A stretch of DNA of 64,000 nt from Acidobacteriota bacterium (GTDB lineage: Bacteria > Acidobacteriota > Terriglobia > Terriglobales > Acidobacteriaceae). The DNA is taken from contig JAJYZC010000005.1 of assembly GCA_021800255.1 (NCBI GenBank), positions 1 through 64,000 of the forward strand, written 5' to 3'. The notes under the pieces are model-generated. The model was not told the DNA's origin. It did no database searches and worked only from the letters and a program-made list of their open reading frames with translations. Each line of letters opens with the position of its first letter. The stretch's first letter is position 1. Shown piece by piece: positions 41,876 to 50,799 of this stretch. A program made the translations under genes and the position numbers.

Positions 41876-44125
41876 ATGACCGAATCAGATTCGAAGCAAA
41901 ACCCCATTTCGGGCTCGCATCCGAACCGTTTTTACCTGACCACGCCCATCTACTACGTGAACGCGCGGCCGCACCTGGGCCACGCCTACTCGACCATCGT
42001 CTGCGACGCCATTGCGCGGCGCAAGCGGGCGCTGGGCATCGACACCTGGTTCCTCACCGGCACCGACGAGCACGGGCAGAAAATCGAGCGCAGTGCGCGC
42101 CTCGCCGGCTGCTCGCCGCAGGAGTTCGCCGACAAGATTGCCGGCGAGTTCCGTGGCCTGTGGGACCGGCTGGGCCTCACTTACGACGACTTCATCCGCA
42201 CCACCGAAGAGCGCCACAAGCGCGGCGTGCAGCATCTGTTCTCGGTCCTGCGCGAGCACGGCTTCATCTACAAAGGCTCCTACACCGGCCAGTACTGCGT
42301 GAGCGACGAGGCCTGGATTGAAGGCCCGCCGGGCACTCCCTGCCCCGACTGCGGGCGCATCACGGAAACGGTGAGCGAAGAGAATTACTTCTTCAAGCTC
42401 TCGGCCTTCGAGCACAAGCTGCTCGAATTCTACGAGGAAAATCCCGGCTTTATGGGGCCGGAGTCGACGCGGCGCGAGGTCATCTCGTTCGTGCGCAGCG
42501 GACTCAAAGACCTCTCCGTCAGCCGCACCAGCTTTTCCTGGGGCATTCCCGTTCCCGGCGACGAGAAGCACGTGATCTACGTGTGGCTGGACGCGCTGGC
42601 CAACTACATCACCGCTCTTGGTTACGGCTCGGATGACCCGGCGGACCAAGCGCGCTTCGCCCGGTTCTGGCCGGCGGATCTGCATCTGATCGGCAAGGAG
42701 ATCAGCCGCTTTCACTGCGTCTACTGGCCGGCGTTCTTGATGGCTGCCGGTCTGCCGCTGCCGCGCAAGGTCTTCGCCAACGGCTGGCTGCTCTTCGATC
42801 AGGGCAAGATGTCGAAGTCGCGCGGCAACATTGTGCGCGCCGAAACGGTGGTCGAAGTCCTGGGCGCGGATGCGCTGCGCTACTTCCTGCTGCGCGAGAT
42901 TCCCTTCGGGCAGGACGGCAACTTCAGCTTCGACGCGCTGGTGCAGCGTTACAACGGCGACCTGGCCAACGGCTACGGCAACCTGGTCAGCCGCGTCGTC
43001 AACATGGTGCATAAGTACTTTGGCGGTGTCGTGCCGGAAGATCCGAATTTGCTTGGGATCGTCGGGCTAAAGGAGTTGGCCCGCGATTTTATAAACGGCG
43101 CAGTTCCTCTTTTTGCGGAGCAGTTCGATGAGTTGAAATTTTCCCTTGCCCTCGAAACTGTATGGGAGATGGTGGGGCAACTGGACGGAATTATCACCGC
43201 AAGTGCGCCGTGGAAAATTGCCGCCAAAAATGATGCCGAGAGCAGATCCGAGCTGGCAGCGATTCTCTACAACGCTTCCGAGGCTATCCGCATCATTACA
43301 GCTTTGGTTTACCCAATTCTTCCCGATGCCGCCGCGAAGGTTTGGCGACAGCTTGGGTTGGGTGAGATTTCGGACGCAGCAAAGCAAGGATTTTTGAAAG
43401 ACCTCGCGTGGGGCGGATTGAAGGCGGGCACAAAGTTCGCCGAGCCCGCGCCTCTGTTTCCGCGCGCAGAAAAGGACGCAGTCGAACGTATGCAGAAGCT
43501 GGAAGACGAGAACAACCAGAGCGCCGTAGAAGCCGCCGGCGGACCGGAAAGCGCACCCAAGATGCCAACCTCCGAGGCCGTTCCTAGGGCCGCTGCAAAG
43601 TCAACCGTGGGTTCATCCGTGGTTCCCGCTAAAGCTGCCGAGCCCGCAGTTCCGGTAGCGGAAACGAAGCCCTCGGCTCCCATTTCCGCGCCGGCGCCGG
43701 CTGGGCAAAGCGCGCCTGCCGCGATGCAAGCAGCCCCAGCGCCCGCACCGGCGCCGCCCGCCGCACCTCAAGCTCAAGAACAGCCGACCTCCGGGCCGCC
43801 GCAGATCACCATCGATGACTTCGCCAAGGCCGATCTCCGCGTGGCGCAAATCCTCGTGGCTGAGCGCGTGCCCAAGGCCGACAAGCTGCTGCGCCTGGAG
43901 GTCGATCTGGGTTACGAGAAGCGCCAGATCCTGGCCGGCATCGCGCAGTATTACGAGCCGGAGAAGCTCGTCGGACGCAAGATCGTTATCGTCGCCAACC
44001 TGGCCCCGCGCAAGATGCGCGGCCTGGAATCGAACGGAATGCTGCTGGCCGCTTCCCTGCCCGACGGCGCCCCGGTGCTGGCCGGTTTTCTGGAAGAAGT
44101 CCCGCTGGGCGCGCGTCTGAAATAG
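41876..44125 (+). CDS. metG: Methionyl-tRNA synthetase with C-terminal tRNA-binding domain
   Basis: The product has 749 residues from the ATG at 41876. FYLTTPIYYVNARPHLGHAY is the HIGH-region start, SKSRGNIVRAETVVEVLGAD holds the KMSKS loop, and GTPCPDCGRITETV is the zinc knuckle, where an expected first-pair Cys reads Asp. An anticodon-binding helix bundle ends near residue 540. A Pro/Ala-rich linker of about 100 residues follows (APAPAPPAAPQAQEQPTSGP). The C-terminal Trbp111-like OB fold (ITIDDFAKADLRVAQILVAE, and LAPRKMRGLESNGMLLAAS) dimerises and binds tRNA. The ribosome binding site is weak. A tatD relic follows. Confidence 0.95.
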   Translation: MTESDSKQNPISGSHPNRFYLTTPIYYVNARPHLGHAYSTIVCDAIARRKRALGIDTWFLTGTDEHGQKIERSARLAGCSPQEFADKIAGEFRGLWDRLGLTYDDFIRTTEERHKRGVQHLFSVLREHGFIYKGSYTGQYCVSDEAWIEGPPGTPCPDCGRITETVSEENYFFKLSAFEHKLLEFYEENPGFMGPESTRREVISFVRSGLKDLSVSRTSFSWGIPVPGDEKHVIYVWLDALANYITALGYGSDDPADQARFARFWPADLHLIGKEISRFHCVYWPAFLMAAGLPLPRKVFANGWLLFDQGKMSKSRGNIVRAETVVEVLGADALRYFLLREIPFGQDGNFSFDALVQRYNGDLANGYGNLVSRVVNMVHKYFGGVVPEDPNLLGIVGLKELARDFINGAVPLFAEQFDELKFSLALETVWEMVGQLDGIITASAPWKIAAKNDAESRSELAAILYNASEAIRIITALVYPILPDAAAKVWRQLGLGEISDAAKQGFLKDLAWGGLKAGTKFAEPAPLFPRAEKDAVERMQKLEDENNQSAVEAAGGPESAPKMPTSEAVPRAAAKSTVGSSVVPAKAAEPAVPVAETKPSAPISAPAPAGQSAPAAMQAAPAPAPAPPAAPQAQEQPTSGPPQITIDDFAKADLRVAQILVAERVPKADKLLRLEVDLGYEKRQILAGIAQYYEPEKLVGRKIVIVANLAPRKMRGLESNGMLLAASLPDGAPVLAGFLEEVPLGARLK

Positions 44126-44192
44126 CTGGAGAAACGGGTCAAGTCCATGTAGAACGGCATGAGGCTTCGGCCCAGGCAACGGAGGATTCTCA

Positions 44193-44318
44193 TTGCTCAT
44201 CGATTCCCACGCTCCCCTCGACAACCCGCGTTGCGAGGAGGACCGCGCTGCCGTAAACGCTTTTATAGCCCACCCCGCCACACGCCTGTCCCGGCGGTGT
44301 ATTCTCAACCCTGAATGA
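44193..44318 (+). pseudogene. tatD: tatD 5' relic with intact start signals, coupled to cdsA
   Basis: A TTG preceded by GGAGG with seven bases between opens LLIDSHAPLDNPRCEEDRAA. The intact TatD in this window starts LLIDSHAHLDSPRYTQDRAA. Homology ends after about 21 codons. The second metal-binding His of HxH is lost (HAP for HAH). The frame then runs open to a TGA that overlaps the cdsA ATG as ATGA. metG followed by tatD is a common gene order, so this is probably the old tatD locus, deleted but for its 5' end. The remaining 41-codon ORF could still couple ribosomes into cdsA. Confidence 0.65.
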
Positions 44319-45145
44319 AGCGCATACTAACGGCTGCACTTTTGATTCCGGTGGTGTTGGTTCTGGTGTTCCTGGAACCGCCGTGGCAGTGGCTTTTCTC
44401 GGTGGCCGTAGCGGGGGTGGCGGCGCTGGCGGGCTGGGAGTTCATGGGCCTGGCGGAGCGCGGAGGGGTAAAGCCGCCACGGATAGCTGTTGTCGTGGCG
44501 TTGCTGGCGCTGTTCACGGTCAACTTTGAATGGCCGGACCGAACCGCGGCTTTTTTCGGCGTGCTGAGCCTGGGCTTGCTGGTCTATTGCACATTTTTCA
44601 GGCCCGTGGAACAGGTGATGCTGGACGCCGCAGCGTCGATCTTTTGCATGCTCTATACCGGGTTTGCGCTGATTGCCCTGACCACGCTGCACGAGGGGCC
44701 CAATGGAACGTCGCTCGTGGTGTTTCTGCTCTGCGTGCTGTGGGCAGGCGACATAGCGGCGCTCTACGTGGGCCGCGCCTGGGGACGGCGCAAATTGGCG
44801 CCCGTGTTAAGCCCGAACAAGACCTGGGAGGGTGCGCTGGCTTCGCTGGTTGGCAGCCTGTTGGCCTCCGGAGCGTTACTGGCGTTGGCCACACTGCTGG
44901 GAACGTGGGACTTGGCCGCGCTTTCCTATCCTGAAGACATTGGGTACTGGCTGGGGTTGGCGGTCGTGGTCAATGTAGCAGGGCAAGTGGGCGATTTGGC
45001 CGAATCCGCGCTCAAACGTTCGGCCGGAGTGAAGGACTCAGGCCGTATTCTGCCCGGTCACGGCGGCGTGCTGGACCGCATCGATGCACTGCTGCTGGCG
45101 GCGCCGGTGTTGTGGTACGCGCAGGTGATTCACCAGAGGTTTTAA
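44315..45145 (+). CDS. cdsA: Phosphatidate cytidylyltransferase
   Basis: The product has 276 residues and about eight membrane helices. The C-terminal CDP-alcohol-forming signature DLAESALKRSAGVKDSGRIL then PGHGGVLDRIDALLLAAP is diagnostic of CdsA. The enzyme makes CDP-diacylglycerol from phosphatidic acid and CTP in the inner membrane, the branch point for all phospholipids. Its ATG overlaps the end of the tatD-relic ORF. dxr and rseP follow on the same strand, the frequent cdsA-dxr-rseP arrangement. A spacer of about 210 bases with inverted repeats separates it from dxr. Confidence 0.94.
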   Translation: MKRILTAALLIPVVLVLVFLEPPWQWLFSVAVAGVAALAGWEFMGLAERGGVKPPRIAVVVALLALFTVNFEWPDRTAAFFGVLSLGLLVYCTFFRPVEQVMLDAAASIFCMLYTGFALIALTTLHEGPNGTSLVVFLLCVLWAGDIAALYVGRAWGRRKLAPVLSPNKTWEGALASLVGSLLASGALLALATLLGTWDLAALSYPEDIGYWLGLAVVVNVAGQVGDLAESALKRSAGVKDSGRILPGHGGVLDRIDALLLAAPVLWYAQVIHQRF

Positions 45146-45147
45146 GA

Positions 45148-45350
45148 TAGCTGTTAGCGGTTAGCTTTTAGGCATCGGCTATTCGGCTCTCGCCTCCGGT
45201 TTCTCAAGGCTCCGGCAGGCGTCTGCGGATTTCCAGTTCTGGTTTTGAGCGTCGTACTCCTCGGCTCAGCGATGGAGCGCAAAAAGGCTATTTGCCCATC
45301 GATGAATGCGCTCGAACTCTGGAGCTAAAAGCAAAGAGCTAGGAGCTAGG
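45148..45350. repeat. Inverted TTAGC/AGCTAAAAG repeats flanking the cdsA-dxr spacer
   Basis: TAGCTGTTAGCGGTTAGC then TTTTAG begins three bases after the cdsA stop. GGAGCTAAAAGC, then AAAGAGCTAGGAGCTAGG, lies at the other end in inverse orientation. The right arm carries the AGGAG that serves dxr. The core between them shows no ORF. Confidence 0.65.
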
Positions 45351-45357
45351 AACTATT

Positions 45358-46542
45358 TTGAAGCGACTCGCCATTCTCGGTTCTACGGGCTCGATTGGGC
45401 AGAGCACTCTTTCCATTGTGGAACAGTTTCCGGAGCGGTTCGCCGTCGCCAGCCTGGCCGCTGGGCGCAATGTGGACGAGGCCTTTCGGCAAGCCGTGCG
45501 TTGGCGGCCGCGCATGGTTTCATTAGCCGCTGAAGATCTGGCCGAGGAGTTGGCCGCGCGGCTGCGCAGCGCCGGCCTGAGCGGAATCGAAGTGGTTCAC
45601 GGCGCGTCGGGGACGGTGGCCTGTTCCACGCTGCCGGAGGCGGATTTCGTGGTCTCGGCCATTGTCGGCGTGGCCGGACTGGAGGCCACTCATGCGGCCA
45701 TCCTGGCTGGAAAACCCGTAGGTCTGGCAAACAAGGAGTGCATGGTGGCGGCGGGCGAGATCCTGACCCGCGCGGCGCGTGAGCGCAATGTTCCCATCCT
45801 GCCCATCGACAGCGAGCACAATGCCGTCCACCAATGCCTGCGCGTGGGTGAACGCCGGGAGGTAAAAACCATCTGGCTGACGGCCTCAGGCGGGCCGTTC
45901 CGCCAGCTTCCGCTGGAGCAGTTCGCAAACATCACGCCCCAGCAGGCGCTCAAGCACCCCACCTGGGTGATGGGACGCAGGATCACCATCGATTCAGCCA
46001 CCATGCTCAATAAGGGGCTGGAGGTGATCGAGGCTTGCCGGCTCTTCAACGTGGCACCGGACCAGGTGCGGGTCATCATTCATCCTCAATCGACCGTACA
46101 CTCGCTGGTGGAGTACGTGGATGGATCGATACTGGCGCAGATTTCGGTAACCGATATGCGCTTGCCGATCCTGTATGCGCTGGCATGGCCGGAGCGGCCA
46201 GCATCCAAACTCACCTTCGATCTGGGCGCGCTGAGGCGCCTGGAGTTCGAGCCGCCCGATTTTGAGCGTTTCCCCGCCCTGCGTCTGGCCTTCGAAGCTG
46301 CCGGAAAAGGGGGAGCGCACTGCATCGCATTGAACGCGGCCGACGAGGTGGCCGTGGAGGCGTTTCTGGCCGGGCGCATCCCATTTATGGGAATTCCGCG
46401 TACAATTGAAGCAGTGCTGGCGTCTACGCCGGAAGCCCATCCCGCTACCATTGCGGAGGTGCTGGCCGCCGACCGGGAGGCGCGCGAAACGGCTCGGGCG
46501 CTGCTCGATCCAGCCCAACGCGCGCAGGCTGCTGTGCACTGA
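45358..46542 (+). CDS. dxr: 1-deoxy-D-xylulose 5-phosphate reductoisomerase, TTG start
   Basis: The product has 394 residues from the TTG at 45358, which follows AGGAG and gives the usual KRLAILGSTGSIGQSTLSIV. It shows the NADPH site (GSTGSIG), the metal and substrate segments LPIDSEHNAVHQCL and TASGGPFR, and KHPTWVMGRRITIDSATMLN. Dxr makes methylerythritol 4-phosphate, the second step of the MEP isoprenoid pathway. The last residues of the upstream repeat supply its ribosome binding site. It lies 28 bases before rseP. Confidence 0.96.
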   Translation: MKRLAILGSTGSIGQSTLSIVEQFPERFAVASLAAGRNVDEAFRQAVRWRPRMVSLAAEDLAEELAARLRSAGLSGIEVVHGASGTVACSTLPEADFVVSAIVGVAGLEATHAAILAGKPVGLANKECMVAAGEILTRAARERNVPILPIDSEHNAVHQCLRVGERREVKTIWLTASGGPFRQLPLEQFANITPQQALKHPTWVMGRRITIDSATMLNKGLEVIEACRLFNVAPDQVRVIIHPQSTVHSLVEYVDGSILAQISVTDMRLPILYALAWPERPASKLTFDLGALRRLEFEPPDFERFPALRLAFEAAGKGGAHCIALNAADEVAVEAFLAGRIPFMGIPRTIEAVLASTPEAHPATIAEVLAADREARETARALLDPAQRAQAAVH

Positions 46543-46570
46543 ACCGCCCTGAGGAAATAACCGTACATCT

Positions 46571-47962
46571 ATGCATGCTTTTCTGGTTGCTGCCGTCGCT
46601 TTCATCGTTCTGATCGGCATCATGATCATCGCGCACGAGTCTGGCCACTTTATTGTGGCCAAGCTCTGTGGCGTGCGCGTCGAACGTTTCTCGATTGGAT
46701 TTCCTCCGCGCCTGTTCGGCGTCAAGATCGGCGAAACCGACTACTGCATTTCTGCGACTCTGGCCGGCGGTTACGTGAAGATGACGGGCGAAAATATGTC
46801 CGGCGAGAACATGCAGAAAGGGGGCGCCAGCCCGGAGCAGATTGAAGCGGAGAAGGATGATCCGGGGGCGCTTACTTCGCATCCGCGCTGGCAGCAGATA
46901 CTCATCGCCGCGGCCGGTCCCGCGGCCAACTTTGTTCTCGCTCTGGGTCTGATGTTCTTCTACTTCGGCTGGATCAATGAGGTTCCGGCGGTGCAGGTCA
47001 AGACTACGAGGGTGGAGTGGGTGGTTCCCGGCTCGGCAGCCGCACAGGCTGGCCTTGAGCCCGGCGACGTGATCCAGAACTTCGCCAATGTAAACCATCC
47101 CAGTTGGGATCAAATCTTCGATCAGAGCAAGTTGAATCCGAACCAGCCGGTTCCCGTCACCGTGGAGCGGGACGGTAAAACACTGGCGCTTACGCTGCGC
47201 GTTCCCGCCGCAGCCAAGGACGACGACTTCGATCTGAGCAATGAGGGAATCCTGCCCGAATATCAGCCCGGCCCGATCAGCGTGGCAAAGGTACAACCAG
47301 GGACGCCGGCGGCGCGGGCGGGCCTCGAGGCTGGCGACAAGATCGCCGCTGTGGACGGCCATCCCTTCCACTCCGTAGCCACGCTCCTGGCCTACATGCA
47401 GTCCGGCCAGGGCAAGCCGCTGGACCTCGCCGTGCTGCGCGGAGGCGCTACCCTGTACATGGTGGCGCGCCCGGCCAAGCTCGACGGCGCCAACTGGATG
47501 CTGGGCTTCGAATCCATCCTGCCTCCCTCCCACGACGATCCCCTGCCATTGGGGAGGGCCGCAGCCAAGTCCGCGGCCTTCTGCGGAGGCAATTCGTTCC
47601 TTATCGTCGAGGTTCTGGAGCGGCTGTTCGAGCACAAGGTGTCGATCTCACAGATTTCAGGGCCTATCGGGATTGCGCAGATGGCCGGCCAGGCAGCGGA
47701 GATGCACGGCTGGATGCCAAAGTTTAACCTGGCCAGCCAGATCAGCCTCAACTTGGGCATTCTCAACTTGTTCCCTTTCCCCATCCTCGATGGCGGCGTG
47801 ATTCTGTTCCTGGTGATCGAGGGCATGCTGCGCCACGAAATCAGCTTCAACGTGAAGGAGCGCATCTACCAGGCGGCCTTTGTGGTGCTGGTGGTCTTCT
47901 TCGTCTTCATCATCTTCAACGATGTGAGCAAACTGCCCGCGTTTACGCATTTGAAGCCGTAA
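46571..47962 (+). CDS. rseP: RseP-type site-2 intramembrane metalloprotease
   Basis: The product has 463 residues. The first membrane helix carries IMIIAHESGHFIVAKL (HExxH zinc motif). Two PDZ domains follow (WVVPGSAAAQAGLEPGDVIQ, and VQPGTPAARAGLEAGDKIAA). The C-terminal helix pair has LNLGILNLFPFPILDGG, the LDG motif that gives the third zinc ligand. Such proteases cut anti-sigma factors or signal-peptide remnants in the inner membrane. There is an insert of about 25 residues (ENMSGENMQKGGASPEQIEA) before PDZ1. It is the third gene of cdsA-dxr-rseP. Confidence 0.95.
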   Translation: MHAFLVAAVAFIVLIGIMIIAHESGHFIVAKLCGVRVERFSIGFPPRLFGVKIGETDYCISATLAGGYVKMTGENMSGENMQKGGASPEQIEAEKDDPGALTSHPRWQQILIAAAGPAANFVLALGLMFFYFGWINEVPAVQVKTTRVEWVVPGSAAAQAGLEPGDVIQNFANVNHPSWDQIFDQSKLNPNQPVPVTVERDGKTLALTLRVPAAAKDDDFDLSNEGILPEYQPGPISVAKVQPGTPAARAGLEAGDKIAAVDGHPFHSVATLLAYMQSGQGKPLDLAVLRGGATLYMVARPAKLDGANWMLGFESILPPSHDDPLPLGRAAAKSAAFCGGNSFLIVEVLERLFEHKVSISQISGPIGIAQMAGQAAEMHGWMPKFNLASQISLNLGILNLFPFPILDGGVILFLVIEGMLRHEISFNVKERIYQAAFVVLVVFFVFIIFNDVSKLPAFTHLKP

Positions 47963-48023
47963 ACGCAGGGACTAGGGACGTAGGGACTGAGGGATTGGGC
48001 GGCAATTTGAGAGTGAACGCGGA

Positions 48024-48449
48024 ATGCCGGTGACTACGCAGGTGCGCGTGCGGTATGCGGAGACCGACCAGATGGGCATTGTGTATTACGCCAACTATCT
48101 GGTCTGGTTTGAGCTGGGCCGCGTCGAGTTGCTGCGCTCTCTGGGCCTGGCCTATAGCCAGCTCGAAACCGAGCACGAGTGCATTCTGCCCGTGGTCGAA
48201 GCCACCTGCCGTTATCGCTCTCCGGCCCGTTACGACGACGAGATTCTCATCGAAACGCGGCCTTCGTTGCTACGCGGATCGGTGCTCAAGTTCGCCTATC
48301 GCATTCTGCGCAAAGCGCCCGCCGGAGAGCGCCCTCAACTTCTCGCCGAAGGCGAGACGGTGCACGTGGTCTGCGATGACCACCTGAATCGCAAGCCGCT
48401 GCCGGGGCACTATGCCGCGGCGCTGAAGGCGTTGATGGCGCAGGAATAG
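48024..48449 (+). CDS. Hotdog-fold acyl-CoA thioesterase, YbgC/4HBT type
   Basis: The product has 141 residues and a single hotdog domain. RVRYAETDQMGIVYYANYLV then WFELGRVELLR is the YbgC-type active-site region, with the catalytic Asp in ETDQMG. The central strand CRYRSPARYDDEILIETRPS follows. Proteins of this family hydrolyse acyl-CoA thioesters, and YbgC is linked to the Tol-Pal envelope system in proteobacteria. No tol genes are present here, so the substrate is open. The gene lies 60 bases downstream of rseP and converges with the methyltransferase gene. Confidence 0.88.
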   Translation: MPVTTQVRVRYAETDQMGIVYYANYLVWFELGRVELLRSLGLAYSQLETEHECILPVVEATCRYRSPARYDDEILIETRPSLLRGSVLKFAYRILRKAPAGERPQLLAEGETVHVVCDDHLNRKPLPGHYAAALKALMAQE

Positions 48450-48466
48450 CGCGCACCTGTTTTCAT

Positions 48467-49126
48467 TCAGCGCAGCACTACGGCCAGCGCCAGGCCGTCG
48501 TAGCCCTTGACGCCGACATTCTGCAGCACGGTGGCGCTCAAGCGCGGCTCAGAGGCCATGCGCTCGAACATGCGCCGCGTGCCGATGACGTCGGGATCGG
48601 TGCTGTCCGCGCCGGCGATCTTGCCCTGGCGAACCACGTTGTCCACGACGATCACGGTTCCGGGACGGGAGAGCTTCAACGCCCATTCGAGATACTGCGG
48701 ATTGCTGGGCTTGTCGGCATCGATAAAGATCAGATCGAAGGGCGCCGAGGAGACGAGCGCGGGCAGCAAATCGAGCGCGCGGCCGACGCGGATCTCAACG
48801 CGGTCGAGGAGACCGGCGCGGGCCAGGTTTTTGCGTGCCACCTCGGCGTGGCGCGGCTCGAATTCGAGCGAGATGATGCGGCCGTCATGGGGCAGCGCAC
48901 TCGCCATCCACAGGGTCGAGTAACCGCCTAGAAGGCCGATTTCCAACACCCGGAGCGGCCGCGTGATTTGGACCAGAACTTGAAGGAACTTGCCTTGCAG
49001 CTTGGAAACCTCGATGGCCGGAAGGCCGGCTTGGCGATTGGCGCGCAACGCATCGGCCAGGAATCCATCGGGCGGGGTCAGCAGGTCGCCGAAGTAGCGA
49101 TCCACCTGCGCCCAGATATTTTCCAT
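48467..49126 (-). CDS. Class I SAM-dependent O-methyltransferase (caffeoyl-CoA type)
   Basis: The product has 219 residues from the ATG at 49126, which follows AAGGAAA; an ATG seven codons upstream is also possible. VLEIGLLGGYSTLWMASALP is the SAM-binding motif I. EFEPRHAEVARKNLARAGL and FDLIFIDADKPSNPQYLEWA, with the metal-binding Asp, match family members that need a divalent cation, and VIVVDNVVRQGKI completes the set. The acceptor is probably a catechol-like small molecule, but none is indicated. It overlaps or abuts the stop of the polyprenyl synthase gene, so the two are co-transcribed. A link to quinone metabolism is conceivable. Confidence 0.88.
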   Translation of the reverse strand: MENIWAQVDRYFGDLLTPPDGFLADALRANRQAGLPAIEVSKLQGKFLQVLVQITRPLRVLEIGLLGGYSTLWMASALPHDGRIISLEFEPRHAEVARKNLARAGLLDRVEIRVGRALDLLPALVSSAPFDLIFIDADKPSNPQYLEWALKLSRPGTVIVVDNVVRQGKIAGADSTDPDVIGTRRMFERMASEPRLSATVLQNVGVKGYDGLALAVVLR

Positions 49127-49147
49127 CGTGGTTTCCTTGGGCGGCAT

Positions 49148-50137
49148 CTACTTTTCCCTCTCTACCACAAAATCGGGCACCCAGAGCAAGGCGCGCTTGA
49201 ACTCGGAGTCGGTCAGTAAGGCCAGAGCGTGGCGGGCTTGCTCGGCGTAGCGGTCGGCAGCGGCCATGGCGTACTCGACTGAGCCATTGCGCGCCAGAAT
49301 CTCACGAATCTGCTGGCGGCTGACGTTCTCAAAGCTGCGGTCGTTCAAGACGCGCTGAATGGCTTTGCGGTCAGCCGCTGTGCCGTGGTCGCAGGCGTGG
49401 ATCACCGCCAGCGTGGCCTTGCCTTCGCGCAGATCGCTGGCCACAGGCTTGCCCAGAACCTCCTCGGTGGCCGTCAGGTCGAGCACGTCGTCTACGATCT
49501 GAAAGGCCAGGCCAACAGCGCGGCCGAAGGCGGCCAGGCTCGCTTCCTCGGCTTGGCCGGCCTCAGCCAGCACCGCGCCCAGGCGCATCGAAACCGAGAA
49601 GAGGCAGGCCGTCTTGCGGAAGATCAGGTCGTAATACTCGGCCTCGGAGATGGTTTTGCCGAGCTTTTGAATCTGCAAAAGCTCGCCCTCGACCATCTGC
49701 TGGGTGAGGCCGACGAGCAGATCGAGAATGCGCAGATTTCGCTCCTCAAGGGCGACTTTGAAGGCCTGCATGTAAAGCCAGTCGCCGGCTAGAACGCATC
49801 TCTCGTTGCCCCAGGCGGTGTTGGCGGAGGGACGGCCGCGGCGCGTATCGGCGCCGTCGATGATGTCGTCGTGAACCAGGGTGGCGGCGTGCACCATCTC
49901 AACCACCGCGCCCAAACGGATGGCGCCCTGGCCGGAGTAACCCGATTGATGCGCTGCCAACAACAGCAGCGACGGGCGAATGCGCTTGCCTCCGCCCTCG
50001 CGCAGATATTCGGCGATCTCGGTGATGGTGCTGACGCTGGAGGCCGCGTCACGGCCCAGCTCTTGCTCCACAGCGACCAGATCTTCGTGCAGCAGCTCAA
50101 AGACTTCTCGCGCCGACGCTATGGCTGATGTGCTCAA
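49148..50137 (-). CDS. Polyprenyl diphosphate synthase
   Basis: The product has 329 residues from the TTG at 50137. The GTG at 50248 used by the track has no ribosome binding site and would add a stretch outside the family. The first Asp-rich motif is LVHDDIIDGADTRRGRPSAN and the second is FQIVDDVLDLTATEEVLGKP. GGKRIRPSLLLLAA binds the pyrophosphate. The enzyme adds isopentenyl units head to tail and is expected to make the quinone side chain. Chain length cannot be read by eye. The dxr gene of the same pathway lies 4 kb away. The precise start is uncertain. Confidence 0.88.
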   Translation of the reverse strand: MSTSAIASAREVFELLHEDLVAVEQELGRDAASSVSTITEIAEYLREGGGKRIRPSLLLLAAHQSGYSGQGAIRLGAVVEMVHAATLVHDDIIDGADTRRGRPSANTAWGNERCVLAGDWLYMQAFKVALEERNLRILDLLVGLTQQMVEGELLQIQKLGKTISEAEYYDLIFRKTACLFSVSMRLGAVLAEAGQAEEASLAAFGRAVGLAFQIVDDVLDLTATEEVLGKPVASDLREGKATLAVIHACDHGTAADRKAIQRVLNDRSFENVSRQQIREILARNGSVEYAMAAADRYAEQARHALALLTDSEFKRALLWVPDFVVEREK

Positions 50138-50248
50138 TGTCCCCCGATTTCCGCATTTCTGCTTTCGATTCCGCTCGACTGCGCCGGGGCCGAACGCCCT
50201 TTCGTCAACGATCTGTCTTTGCTGCCGGGACGGCAAATCTTCCTCCAC

Positions 50249-50749
50249 TCAGTTCGTGCGATAGTTCGTAAACTGCAAATCCAGACCGAGGTCCCTGGCT
50301 CTGAGCATGGCAATGATGGACTGCAACTCGTCGCGGTCTTTGCTGGATACGCGCACTACATCCCCCTGGATGCTGGCTTGGGCCCTCTTTTTCGCCTCCT
50401 TGATGAGGCGCACGATCTCCTTGGCCTTCTCGGCCGGGATTCCCTGTTGCAGGCTGATCTTCTGGCGCACGCTTTTGCCGGCTGCGGGTTCGATCTTTCC
50501 GTAGGTCAGGTTCTTGAGCGAGACGCCGCGCTTGACCAGCTTTTGGCTGAGGATGTCCTTTACCGCCTCCAGCTTATACTCGTCGGCCGAGGCCAGTTGG
50601 ATGCTGTCATTGCCCTCCAAATTAACCTCGGAGTGGGAGTCCTTGAGGTCGAAGCGCTGATGAATCTCCTTCAGCGCCTGGCTGATGGCGTTGCGGACCT
50701 CCTGAATGTCCACCTTGCTAACGATGTCGAACGAATTGTCTTGCGCCAT
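50249..50749 (-). CDS. YajQ-family nucleotide-binding protein
   Basis: The product has 166 residues from the ATG at 50749 (AQDNSFDIVSKVDIQEVRNA). The typical segments KEIHQRFDLKDSHSEVNLEG, VKRGVSLKNLTYGKIEPAAG and the C-terminal RARDLGLDLQFTNYR are present. Homologues bind nucleotides, and a Xanthomonas member binds cyclic di-GMP. The role in this organism is not known. Signal peptide and membrane segments are absent, so it is cytoplasmic. It lies between the tatD gene and the polyprenyl synthase on the minus strand. Confidence 0.93.
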   Translation of the reverse strand: MAQDNSFDIVSKVDIQEVRNAISQALKEIHQRFDLKDSHSEVNLEGNDSIQLASADEYKLEAVKDILSQKLVKRGVSLKNLTYGKIEPAAGKSVRQKISLQQGIPAEKAKEIVRLIKEAKKRAQASIQGDVVRVSSKDRDELQSIIAMLRARDLGLDLQFTNYRTN

Positions 50750-50799
50750 GGCTTCCGGTCCTCGGCCCCGCAGCAAACGCGCAGCAGACGCCGCTTCTA

